Shown here: positions 13,601 through 24,708 of the stretch, one piece after another | Layout of the letters: each line of letters starts with the position of its first letter | Position numbering within the stretch: the stretch's first letter is position 1 | From: Rhyacichthys aspro | Lineage: Eukaryota; Chordata; Actinopteri; Gobiiformes; Rhyacichthyidae | Direction of reading: 5' to 3' | Assembly (NCBI GenBank): GCA_036850595.1 | Contig: CM072154.1 | Span: 18,421,330-18,485,329, forward strand | DNA length: 64,000 nucleotides | The notes under the pieces: model-generated | Database searches by the model: none | The model's input: only the letters and a program-made list of their open reading frames with translations | Told to the model about the DNA's origin: nothing | Position numbers and translations under genes: made by a program

Positions 13601-16242
13601 GTTCAGTGGAAACAAGACCACTTTCCTAGAGGACATTAGAAAGGTAAATACTCAAAATAACAAGTATTTACCTACAGCCTCATGAAAAAGATACACACTC
13701 TCTGTAGCAACAAAAACAGTGGTATTTCCCATTGATATATATGCCCATCTGAGTAAAATGACTAAATAAGACACTTAAAGGTGGCAAGAAAATATGTTGT
13801 GGATATGTTTAGTCAGTATTCTGCTGTTCGAGTTGTTTATCATAAAGAGTGAAGGCAGAATGCTAAAAAGCTAAAGACTTAAGGTTTTTGTGCATAGCCG
13901 TATCTGTGTCTATTACTTTCCCTAATACACCTTTGTGTCATTTCTATGCATATATGTAATGATGACTTGCATTTTACCTTAACATAGTTTTTTTCTGCTT
14001 TAGTGATATGTATGATAATCTCTTCAGGTAGATTCAGCATTTAATGAGAAAGCAAAACAAAGTAACTCTTGGTTCTGAATGTTGTTATTTGGCGTCCTCT
14101 GCATGTTCACGCTTAACCTACTCCTTAGCATTTAAGGACTTATAGCTTCTAGTCTTAGTCTTTATCTTAATGGTCTTAATATAAACTATAGCTGAATATC
14201 AATGTCAACTGTCAAACTTCTCTTACCAAATCATGTGTTCTGCTCTTGTTGTTAAAATGTCTATTAAATCATGAGTAGGAGACAATAGCAATATCTATCT
14301 GCATTGTAATTTGGTTTCTTTTCTTTGTTTGAGCTGTGAATCATTTATATTTTGTGTCCTTAGTATAGATTTCATGAAATATTAATGTATAATCCTCATT
14401 TTTACATTTCGTCCTAGGCTCTGTACGCCTCCAAGATCATTTCCTACGCCCAGGGCTTCATGCTGCTCAGACAGGCCGCCAAAGAGTTCGGCTGGTCACT
14501 CAACTACGGCGCCATCGCTCTGATGTGGAGAGGCGGCTGCATCATCCGGAGGTACACACATTTCAAATCAAAATGATTGCCTCAGTTCGCCTTGTGCAAC
14601 TTTGTCTCAACAGTGATGTCGACATTGATGGTGAAAAAATACTTGTGTTATGACTTTGAACAGGAAGTCACAACACAAAAGAAATCACAATTACAATAAA
14701 AGACTTGTAAATGACAGATAAAAGTCTAAAAGGAAAGCTCAGTGTTACAAAAGGAAGTAATCATCTGTAACATAGTGCTGTGTTGTAATACCGGGAGACA
14801 ATATAACCTCTTTTGAATCACATACTGGAAAAAATTGCGTCACTCTTTTTTGTGCACATACAGTAACAATATCGACTAACCCAGCTCAAATCTAACGCTT
14901 GAAATGTAAAACCAAACCACTTCAGTCCCTAATGGAGCAGATCTGTCTCATTTATCTGTAAAAGTGTTTCAGAACACGGTGTAACTTTACTGCTATCTGC
15001 TAACAATGATCTGTTGTCTGCGCACAGCGTGTTCTTGGGTAAAATCAAAGAGGCATTCGACCGAGACACAGACCTGCAGAATCTGCTGCTGGACTCTTTC
15101 TTCAGTAACGCCGTTCAGGACTGTCAGGTAAAAGGAACAAGGAAGTGGCTAAAGAGAAACCTGCAATAGCCGCATTGACAAACACACAAAGGTTATTTCT
15201 TCTTTTACAGAAGAAGTGAGGCAATAGTTGCATCTGTTTATGTGAAGCATTTTTCACTCTAACATTTCAGGGTTTTACACTTCCTGGAAAAACTGAACAG
15301 AACACAACAATTTAGAGAATAGCTTTTTGGAATTTGATTAAAATGTACAAAAGTCCTGGGAATTTTTAATAGCTCGGATTATCAATACTTCCCTCTTAAC
15401 TTTGGTGCATAATTTTTTTTTTGTTGACAATGCACCATCAAGTGTATGCCCTCTGAAACCCGGTGGGAAGTGGAAGTTAAAATTTTTAAACCTATTTCAC
15501 TGTAGCTTTTGTAAATGATATAACCAGTGAAAATGTGTGTATTTAGTTTTTATTAGTGAATACTGAAAGTAGTAAAGTAAGTAGATATAACTCAGCAGTG
15601 TCACATCCCACATTTATTGACATTACAAACATATCTTAGCTTCTCAAGCATCAGAGTATGCTGGTTTCTTTTTATATTTGAGTGATATTTTGCATCTTTC
15701 AGACATAAACTAAGCCCTTGAACCCTAAAAACTCTGGTTGATCTTTGTGTGTAGGAGTCTTGGCGTCGAACAGTGAGCACTGGAGTCCAGCATGGCATCC
15801 CCATGCCCTGCTTCACCACAGCTCTGTCCTTTTACGACGGTTACAGACACGAACAGCTGCCAGCGAACCTCCTCCAGGTAAGAGACCAGTCAAAACAAGA
15901 CTAGTCTGGTCCACACATGGCCCTGAGAGGAAATGTATCTGATTAAAAGGATCACGTGAAGCTGCTGTTTTTATTGGGACTAAGACCCTGACAGTGTTTT
16001 TACTCTCATTTGTCCTTGAGGTGCTTGTTTACACGAGAGATGTGCACTTTTCCTGGAAAATAAAGTGAACAGCAACAATGATACTGTGTAGTTAACTCTG
16101 GTATTTTATTTTATTTTTTTAGGCCCAGAGAGATTATTTTGGAGCCCACACATATGAACTACTGTCAAACCCTGGACAATTCATCCACACGAACTGGACA
16201 GGCCACGGTGGAAACGTCTCCTCCTCGTCCTATAACGCCTAA
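10208..16242 (+). CDS. pgd: 6-phosphogluconate dehydrogenase, decarboxylating (complete, 13 coding exons)
   Basis: Cytosolic enzyme of the oxidative pentose phosphate pathway: 6-phosphogluconate + NADP+ gives ribulose 5-phosphate + CO2 + NADPH. Coding exons: 10208-10215, 10843-10918, 11004-11183, 11491-11556, 11637-11755, 11826-11895, 12061-12195, 12283-12472, 13513-13643, 14418-14551, 15028-15127, 15755-15877, 16123-16242. They sum to 1452 nt, 483 aa plus stop, the same length as human PGD. Visible motifs: the N-terminal NADP fold (ALIGLAVMGQN from about residue 7), NRTVSK (33-38) for the 2'-phosphate, the substrate loop GSGVSGGEEGARYGPSLMPG (about 127-146), the catalytic segment GAGHFVKMVHNGIEYGD with its Lys and Glu (about 178-194), and the C-terminal tail GHGGNVSSSSYNA. 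Start: exon 1 encodes only MAQ, split by intron 1, as in other vertebrates. No frameshift or missing catalytic residue. Confidence 0.98.
10621..10671. repeat. Palindromic TAC/TAG trinucleotide microsatellite
   Basis: In pgd intron 1. The run starts as TAC repeats and switches to AGT/TAG repeats, so 10621-10640 is a perfect 20-base palindrome, followed by more TAG units and a degenerate end near 10671. Confidence 0.9.
12473..13512 (+). other. pgd intron 8 (1.0 kb)
   Basis: Between exon 8 (donor GT 12473-12474) and exon 9 (acceptor AG 13511-13512). An open frame crossing the donor (97 codons) has no family resemblance and is intron read-through. Nothing else is recognised. Confidence 0.7.
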
Positions 16243-16935
16243 GGACCACATTTACAAGGGTTTTACATTCCACCAGTTTAAACCAAGCCCTTCTATTTAA
16301 AACCAATCCAGGCATTGTAATACAACTTTTTACTCACTTCAGTGATGTGTAAGTGCAGTTTTATTTATCAAGAATCATAGTATGTGTTGAAGTCCTCCCA
16401 GTGTGCATGTTTCGGTGTAGCAGCTCATCACATGACCTGAGGGAGCAGGAAAGTATGACTCTGTGGAGTGCTGTCTGTCAGGCTAATGTTCACCAGTCAT
16501 GTTGGACCCAGGGTTCACGGTGTTAAAGCTGGATTAAAGTGGGCCACGGCACTCTACTGTATTAGGCTAAATAAAGATTTCAATCCCTTTATAATTAGCT
16601 TGTATGGTCCTTACTCTTCAGGTGCTGTAAACAGGATTGTGGTGTGTACCACTAAAAAAGCAACTAGTGTGATGAGTTGTCTGGTTCATAAAGAGACGAG
16701 TAGAAAGTCTGACTGAAAATAGAAGCTGCCACTGGGTTCAAACTTGATGTATTTTAATGCATATTAAAATATAACTGGTTTAATTTAAAGTCTGTTTAAT
16801 TTCTGATCTGACTGACACAAATTAATCTGTTGCTTTTTGTATCTTCCATTTTTTGTCCCCAAAAAATTATGAAAACATAATTTTCATACTGAGCCTCAAC
16901 TTCTGTTCAATAAAATTGTTTCTTCACATTTGGCT
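16243..16935 (+). other. pgd 3' UTR
   Basis: Non-coding sequence after the pgd stop, with AATAAA at 16909-16914 (TTCAATAAAATTG) followed by T-rich sequence. This gives a 3' UTR of about 0.7 kb. The 82-codon frame at 16468-16716 within it is not supported as a gene. Confidence 0.7.
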
Positions 16936-19390
16936 GCTGTGCAAACTTACATCTTCATAATATAAAGTCTATGCCACATGTAAACATCATAAAAATTAGT
17001 GGAAAGAAGTTCGTAACTGTAAAATGGTGATCATTGCAACTGTTGTCCAGCAGGTGGCTCCAACACACACTTGGCGTCTTCAAAACAAGAATTACAGTTT
17101 ATCATGTAACGGGATTAAGACAGGTAAAATTAAATTAAAATTAATCTCTGGAGTAAATCATAGTTTTATGAATATATTCACTTAAAAAGGGCCATATTAC
17201 AAGAAAAACAAAAAGGACTTAATAACCTATAAATGTAACTTGATGCATAATAATCCAGGCCTCACTAAGAGGCTTTTCACTTAACGTAAAAATAAAAGCC
17301 AAAAAAGGCCTATTCACACATATTAAAATCAATAATCTATTCATAATTCTTCATTGTTTCCATAGTAACCAACATCTTGACACTGAAAAGCTGCTCTTTC
17401 AAATCAGCTACACCAGATTGTATTAGGAAGTCTAAGGCTACACTGAATTATTAGACATAATGCTCCTGAACTGGTCACCATCTTGTGACAATATGTGTGA
17501 GACCAGATCAACACAAATCCTTAAATATATATATAAAAGTATGTATAAATAATGCATATTTATAGCTCTGTGTGTTTGCAGCAGCGTATATAGAGACAGA
17601 GCACTTTATCCTGAAAAAGTTATGTACTATTGCTTTAAATACTGCTGAAAAATGAGATTTATTGGCCTTTCAGAGATAAACGTAATCTACTGAAAACAAC
17701 ACTGCCATTTTATGTCGTTAAAGTATTCACATTTGGTTGAATTCAGACACATTACTGACACACAGCTCCAGTAAAACCCCCTGTTGCACAGTGCTACCCC
17801 GTTGTTTCCTTCTGAGCTTTGCCAGGGGGATCTCAGCTGCTGAAAGTGGTGCTAACAAGTGCAGCTGTGAAGGATGTTGTACTTGACAGGAGTGTGTTAC
17901 AGCTGCTCTTACACCTGCTGTTAAAGAGTCAACAAAGCCCTGCCTCTGTGCACCTGCGATGCAAACGCTGTGGTGAGTGCAGGCTGCTTTACTGTTTACA
18001 CAAGTCTTCAGTGTAACCGTCCTGGGACACTTCAAAGATCCCATCATTTGACTTAACATAAAAAGCTTTGATCCTGAGAGCAACACAGTGGAAATGCATT
18101 GTTGGAGAGAGAGACTTCAGTTCACATTAAAGGCAGGAGGCCCTCTGTCATAAAGGTTTTAGTGCAGCTCTGTCACTAAGGGATCATTAAGCTTTTGTCC
18201 TTTACTCTAATTATATTTGATTTAACACAGTACAGTATTAAAGGCATGAATTTTAAATCAAGTTGGTAGCATGTATTAGATTAAAGGCTGGTTCAGTTCA
18301 ATGGAGATAGAGAGAAGGCTGAGAAAGGGTTTATAACAAAGATTGAGAATACACTTGATTATTTTTGGCAATTGTGCTCGAATAAAACACACATGAACTT
18401 AACTACATTTACCAACAATAAAAACACAAACTCACCCTGTTAAACTGTGGACCTCTGCACAAATTTACTCAAAGCAACACTTTTTTTATCGTAAATGTAG
18501 TTAAACATTTTAATGGTTGGTTAGACATGGTGAAGTTAAAAGATATAACACTTTGTAATTCAGGGTAGAATCTGGTGAAAACACATACTGTATACAATAT
18601 ACACATCATAAATGTAAATTTTCAGATCAGAACTATTGACCAAATGAGACCTAACCATTGCTTTAGTTTAGTATAGATTAAACTCAATAGAAATAATATA
18701 TAATGAGTTGACGCCTGTAAAATAATAATGCCATAATTGTTTATTTGTGACTCATTCAGGCCGATGTTTAATACCGGTCAGGAGCAGCACCTGGTGGCAG
18801 CATTTTAGAATTACATCTTACATTACACATTAACTGTAATAGGTTAGACTGGTTATTATTTAATTGTCCAGTGCCTAAAACCTAAAAAAAAAACCTAAAA
18901 CCTAACGTGAAATTGTCGAGTTCTTGAATCTTTTCCAGTTCCATAATGAGGCACCCATCTTGAAAAATAATACCTCACTTATAATAGAATATATAAAAAG
19001 CAGATGACAATTTAATCTACACACAAACAGTTGGATGAATTAATCAACTTAATTTAAGTTTCAGGCAACTTTGGTGTTTCATATTTTAAGAATCAAACAC
19101 CTGTACATAGATGGCCTTTTATTTTTTGTGAATACTTCATATCAATAAAGGTACATACAACAAATGGCTTCCTAGAGCTTCTATTGGCATTTACCATTGT
19201 TTTGTGCCAGAAATTAACCTTATCCAAATTTTTTATTTCTCAAATGGATCTTGAATTCTGGCAGAACCTTGTGAAAGCATGGCCAAAGTTCATATAGATG
19301 TGTATTACAAGCAGTTAAGGCACAACCATAGAGAGTAGAAATAATTTAATATAAATTACAAATAATAACTCAGTGTAAGAGGATGTTATA
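16936..19390. other. Convergent intergenic region pgd / TDP-43
   Basis: AT-rich spacer between the 3' ends of two convergent genes. It holds a strong CTCF-like core on + (CCAGCAGGTGGCTC, 17047-17060) and a weaker one on - near 18788-18800 (CACCTGGTGG on +). The 119-codon minus frame at 17727-18086 has no motif, splice context or codon signal that would make it a gene. I see no RNA gene. In human, several genes lie between PGD and TARDBP; none is here. Confidence 0.6.
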
Positions 19391-20585
19391 CCTAGTCAAA
19401 ATCAACTTTATTTCAGACTTCCCTTTGATTCACAAAACATAGAAAAGCATTCATAACTTGCTTCAAACACAAACTTTCAATGGGAACTTGTCAAACACTC
19501 ACCACATCAAACCTGAGCTCAACACACTTTCAAGCTCCCCCAGTGCTTTCTCCCACACAGACTTCACCAGCACAAAATCATTTTCACAGAAAGGGTGGTA
19601 ACAGGGAGAAAATAAAGCACACAACCAGACACAGCACTCACATCAAATCAGACAGCAAGAAAATGCTAGCAAAGTATACAAATACTCAAAGCACTTGACA
19701 TTTCACTGTGTTTAAAGAACTGAAGTTGATAGGAAACGATGTGAGAAAGAGTCCTTGTGATGGCCTTTAAACACATTCGTACTGGCTTCTTCCTCTCACA
19801 CTCGCACAAAGCAACAGGTCCGTCTCAACTCTCGCAGGCAGGCATTTGTCGCTTAAAAAAAAAACCTTGCACAAACAGTCTTCTCACACGTGCTTCCTTT
19901 CATTTTGCCCTCCCGTTCGCTCACTCTCAGTCTCACTCTGTCCAACACCAATCCCACTCAACGATCTCCAATAGTGACTAGAGCAGACAGGGTTTCTATT
20001 CCTTAAAAAAGGGGGAGAGGAGAAAGAGACAACACCCACCTAACACGGTAAACGTGGAGTGAAGCTGCGCTCTTTGATGACAAAGCATTTACACACGTGA
20101 AGGAGGGCAATGATACTGTGATCGGTCGCACTTTGCTGCCAATGAGGCGCCTTCTCCCAGGAAACTGGGAAGAGGTGGTGAACTGCAGAAGAGATTTTCA
20201 GGCGTCTCCATAAGATGTCAAACATAAAACAAACAAAAGATCCAATCAACTGCATACAGATATATCATTACAGTAAATTAGGCCCATATTATACGAAGCT
20301 GAGGGGGACTGAGATACTCGTGCATGTTTATAAATATATACTTTGCATGCACAGTCATCTCTGCAACATTTCCTCAAAAACAAAAAAGTAGTGTGGCAGT
20401 TTCCACTAAAACTTTTCACCCATTCAATGCATGACTTAATAATCAGTCATATATAAATCTTCTGTGTAACAAAATAAAAGGCAGTGTATCTTTAAATTAT
20501 ATAAACTTAAGATAGGAGCAGTCCCCCACCCTTGGCATACTTACCAGATTAGTCTACAGAAACAGAAAAGGGCAACTGGTGCTAC
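19391..20585 (-). other. TDP-43 gene 3' UTR, with UG-rich stretches
   Basis: About 1.2 kb after the TDP-43 stop, ending near an AATAAA on the minus strand (TTTATT on + at 19407-19412). On the transcript strand it has several UG-rich runs, where + reads as CA-rich: about 19460-19515, 19615-19650, 19795-19900 and 20080-20100. TDP-43 binds UG-rich RNA and limits its own level through its 3' UTR in mammals, so these are candidate autoregulatory sites. Open frames on + here are by-products of the CA-rich composition. Confidence 0.55.
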
Positions 20586-23187
20586 CTACATTCCCCAACT
20601 AGACGACTTAGACTCCATAGAGGTGCCAAAGCCTGAGCTGAAGCCACTGCTGGAGGGCGTGTTGGTGCCTGCGGCCCAGCCCAGACTGGCCGAGCTGGGA
20701 CTGCTGTAACTGGTGCTGGCAGAGCTATAGGTCTGGTCTCGGGTGGTGGTGGCTGTGCCCGCTGTGGTGGTCAGGCCCTGCTGGTTGGCCAACATGCCCA
20801 TCATGCCCCAGCTGCTCTGTAGCGCAGCCTGAGCAGCTGCCACCATCGCGGGGTTTAGACCGAGGGCCCCAAAGTTAACCCCTCCACTCCCACTGCCTAT
20901 CCCGCCGCGGTTACTGCCATAGCCCTGATTGAACCCGCCAGCCCCGAAACGCCCGCGATCCATCATTTGCCTACTGTTGTTGTGTTTGGGTTCAGCATTG
21001 GAGATGTGTACACTGATGCCCTTGATGATCAAGTCCTCACCACACAAGGCCTGTGCCACCTGCAAGAGCAAGTGGTGAAAGAGACCATTAGGGCCACATA
21101 ATATGTCTCTAATCTATCATCTCTGATGTTCAATATCTGCTTTAACTGCACTGACAGGAATCAAGGTGCCAAGCGTTCACGATTTCTCATCAACAGAAGT
21201 GGATTGTAAGGCTGGTGACAGCTATAAAGTGTATCATTATTATTACTCAGTTATTATTAGTCAGTCTATGGTAGGACTGTATGAAATGTTGCACCAGTGT
21301 GACCAGTGGAAGTGAAGAGCCCAGTATTACTCTTACATTTGACTTAATTTCAAAAATGTTCATTATGTCCTAAGGGAAATGCATGAATTTCATTATCATG
21401 AATCAGATCATTACAATATTCAACAAAGCTATTCCATATTGCAGCAGAAGGAGAGACAACATGCTCCAGTTACGTAACGGTTTAAACTGTGTGAGCTGTA
21501 CCTGGTCATCAGCAAACGTGACAAAGGCAAATGCTCTGAAAGGCTTGGGGATGAATACATCGGTAACTTCTCCGTACTGCATGAAGTACTGCCTCAGGTC
21601 GTCGGTGGACATGTCCTCTGTGCAGCGGCCTACAAAGATTTTACGGCTCCGTGTGGGCTCGTCTGGACATGCCTGAAAAACATATTTTTTCCTTAATATT
21701 TGAAGAAAAAAAAGATTCAAACAGAGGTAAAAATACACTGCCATATTAGAAATAGCCCAACTTTGGCCCTGACCTATGCCTATAAACCTTATCTTTACAT
21801 TAAAAAAGGTAACCAGCAAACCTTTGAGTTGGGGAGTTTGCAGTCGCACCATCGTCCATCAATCATGTGTCTCTGAGCGATCACTTTAGTCTGCGTCTCA
21901 TAGTCAGAAAACCGGACAAACCCAAACCCTTTAGAGTTTCCAGTTTTTGCATCTCTCTTGACCTAAAAAACCAAAACAAGAGGCTGTGAGGAGAGTGGCT
22001 TGTTATACGTAAAAACATGAGATAATACGACACTTACCTGCACCATAATGACTTCCCCAAAGGTACTGAAGTAATCTTTTAAGTCTTGCTCTGTTGTTTT
22101 CCATGGCAACCCGAGGACAATGAGATCTGACGTCTTTTGAAAGCCTCTTTTGATTTTCACAGCCGACGCAGCATCTATTTCATCCATCTTCCTTTTGTTA
22201 TCTGTACAGAAAAGAGACGAGTTGCAGAGTAAAATAACACACTCAAACAAAAAGCCCCAGTGCAAACTAATAGAACACACTGCTCACACTTTGTCAGTCC
22301 AGTTGATAACAAAATCTGTCTAAAAGAGTCCCAGGCCTGGACATGGCTGACCCATAACCTTATCTGCTCCTGACAGACTGTCCTTAGGAGGTTTTTTAAA
22401 GCAACAATACATAAGTTTTTATGATTTAGAAACACCAATGAACTCGGCCTGCTGTAAACTCACATAGGACAGTTGTGTCTCAGTATGTATCATAAATTTA
22501 AAAAGAAAAGAAAAAGAAGATCACATATATGTAATGTGTGGATAGTAGATTTAGTGAGATACATGACTTTACATACTGGTGTATATCAAGGTGTGTGGGC
22601 TGTCTATTGAAGAGGAGTAATTTCAGGGAACTGTCAAGATGACTTTGCAGCATTTTTTTTTCATAATTTCAAGGCCATGTATTTTATGGTAAAAAGTTAG
22701 ATGCTGTTGCTTTAAGAGTTTTCTCCTCTGCACCTTTGCTGGGTTTCTTCTTATGAATAATTGAACTGAACCCAAAAAAATTTAACATGTTTATTCTTTA
22801 AGTTGCTCAAAACTATGAGACATGTTAAATCTGGGCTTGTCACAAGAAACACTGTCAGTAACATGTAAACACGCATCTGCCAACTGCGTTGAAGATCACT
22901 GTCCATTTACAGAAGTGAAGCTGTCTTCTGAGCCATGCCATCTCACCTTTGGGGTAGTTGACCACGTACACCAGGTTGCCCCAGTCGCTCTCGGGCGCAT
23001 GCAGGACGCCCTCCACCAGCCGGACCCCCCTCATGCACTGGGTCTCCGGGTTCCTGTACCGCAGCCCGCACGCCCCTGGGAACTGCGCCGCCACCGAGGA
23101 CAACAGCACCGTCCCGTCGTCCTCGGACGGGATCTCCATGGGCTCCTCATTCTCGTCCTCGGCGACGCGGATGTACATGTCGGACAT
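20586..23187 (-). CDS. tardbp: TAR DNA-binding protein 43 (TDP-43), five coding exons
   Basis: Nuclear RNA-binding protein that acts in splicing, RNA stability and transport. Exons in transcript order: 23187-22947, 22201-22038, 21962-21822, 21672-21502, 21059-20586. They sum to 1191 nt, 396 aa plus stop (human 414). The N-terminal oligomerisation domain starts MSDMYIRVAEDENEEPMEIP. The NLS region NKRKMDEID...KIKR is near 82-98. RRM1 has RNP2 LIVLGL and RNP1 KGFGFVRF; RRM2 has IFVGRC and RAFAFVTF. The last exon carries the low-complexity tail, with the conserved helix NPAMVAAAQAALQSSWGMMG and the end SKSSSWGM. The human Asn/Gln-rich part after the helix is replaced by a Thr/Ser-rich stretch. 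Teleosts have two co-orthologues, tardbp and tardbpl. Linkage to kif1b and pgd may point to the tardbpl locus, so the paralogue is open; the family is certain. Confidence 0.95.
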
Positions 23188-23760
23188 GTCTCTGAGGCTG
23201 AGTCCGAGCGGAACCAGCCCGAGTTATTAGTAAACACCACGCTGATCAACACGAGTTTAGGGCTGTTTGTGCTAAAGCTAAGCCTAATGAAACTTATCAG
23301 TCAGTTGTGGACGTGAGGACAAACACCTAACTCCCAAGCCCGCCACATGTATAAGTGACAGCTTTAAAAAAATGACAAATAAAATGTTTATCTTACAAAA
23401 ACACGCGTCAAAGACTTAGCCCGCTAACAGGCTAACAAACTCAAAACAGCTTGTGCAATGAATGACTAGTGATTTTAACGCTGCGTGTGGTGTCAACACT
23501 TACAAAAAAACCCTTTCAGTCCTTACTACAAGTCCAACAACTATACGCAAAAGAAAATAAGAAATACTTATCTTTTCGGACACATTTAACTCTAGATTGG
23601 CCACTTTAAAAAGCGTCAGCTAATCCCTCTAACCCTGAAGCTAGCGTTAGCCACAAAATGGCTGCTCACCTTTAGAGATGATGTCATCTGTTTGGGAGGG
23701 GGCTCGTGGGCTTTGTGGGAAAACAAAAACACGCTTCCTCCTATTCAACAGACTTTACTG
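23188..23760 (-). promoter_or_regulatory. TDP-43 5' region: candidate non-coding first exon, intron and promoter
   Basis: On the minus strand a strong donor (CTAAAG|GTGAGC; GT at 23669-23668) ends a candidate 5' UTR exon starting at about 23740. About 30 nt before a candidate acceptor (AG at 23199-23198, exon from 23197) there is a consensus-like branch point, TACTAAT (minus strand, 23232-23226). The ATG follows at 23187. Vertebrate TARDBP has a non-coding first exon, which fits. A CRE-like TGATGTCA lies at 23679-23686 within the candidate exon. No TATA box is seen. Confidence 0.5.
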
Positions 23761-24708
23761 AAGGTGGGACACTCTGGCTGCTTTCTGGCTGAATACTTTT
23801 ACTAGATTCTGGCGATATAGTTACAACAATATAATAACAACAAGTCTTCTAGTATGGTTTAAAAATGGATTATGTTTACTTTTCAGAGATGACTCGATGG
23901 CATAGCTGAAGATATTATGGAGATTGCACAGTCTCCTCTGTTCAATGAATTAAATAGTCAGAATTCAGGTCAGTGCAAAACCAAAGGTTCAGTCAATAGC
24001 TGCACATGCCTCACACAACACTGTCTCATAAGGACTCTGGGAAGGGAACTTTGTCAGTAGACTATTAGAAGAATGTAACCTCCAGGTTGGTTTCTAACTG
24101 AGTCTAAAAAGTAAAACATACAGATATGATATATTAAAAAATATTTGATACATGGGACAAGAAATTTAAAAACAGAAAGAAGAAAACAGGACAGTCACAG
24201 TCAAAAAAGGAAATGTATTGTTTATTTCAAATGAACCAGAGGATAAATGCTGAACTAAAACTAAATCCTAAACTAAATTCATAAATTATAATATAAACAG
24301 GGCATGCAAACCAGCCCTAATTGGATTACTCACCTGGAAGATTGATTTTAGAGACAACTAGTGCAAACCTGAGCAGGAAGCAATCAGAAGACATCCATCT
24401 TGTCTATATCAGTGTGTCTGCAAGGCAATAGTTTGAAATTGTAGTCACATTTTTGTGTAAGGTGAAGTCTTCAGCTGGCTGACCCCCACAACAGATACTG
24501 ATAATCTGTCTCTTTAGTATTTAAAGTTTTACTGCCAACTCTCACATCCATGAGTCTTTCTTCCTTCCTTTTTGACACTCACTTAGTTTTCACACTTTAA
24601 AGCGAACACAGGTGTTTTGTTGTTCCCTGCCAGGTGACACCAGCCCCTCAGCTACAAAAAGACGGCACTGAGCTGTGGCTCTGTTAAGGTGTCTTCATCG
24701 GAGACGTC
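23761..24708. promoter_or_regulatory. Divergent intergenic region and ciroz upstream sequence
   Basis: AT-rich sequence between the TDP-43 start region and ciroz. It contains a forkhead-type word (TGTTTAC, about 23873-23879) and, just before the ciroz ATG, a CRE-like AGACGTCA (24702-24709 region). A weak A/T-rich element (CTACAAAAAG) is near 24651-24660. No ORF or repeat is recognised. Whether the two genes share control elements cannot be told from sequence. Confidence 0.35.

Noticed and set aside
17727..18086. 119-codon open frame on - between pgd and TDP-43
   Set aside because: No domain, no splice partner, no start context, and it overlaps another frame on +; the composition is that of a non-coding spacer.
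22822..23316. 164-codon + frame opposite TDP-43 exon 1
   Set aside because: It is the antisense shadow of the real minus-strand exon.
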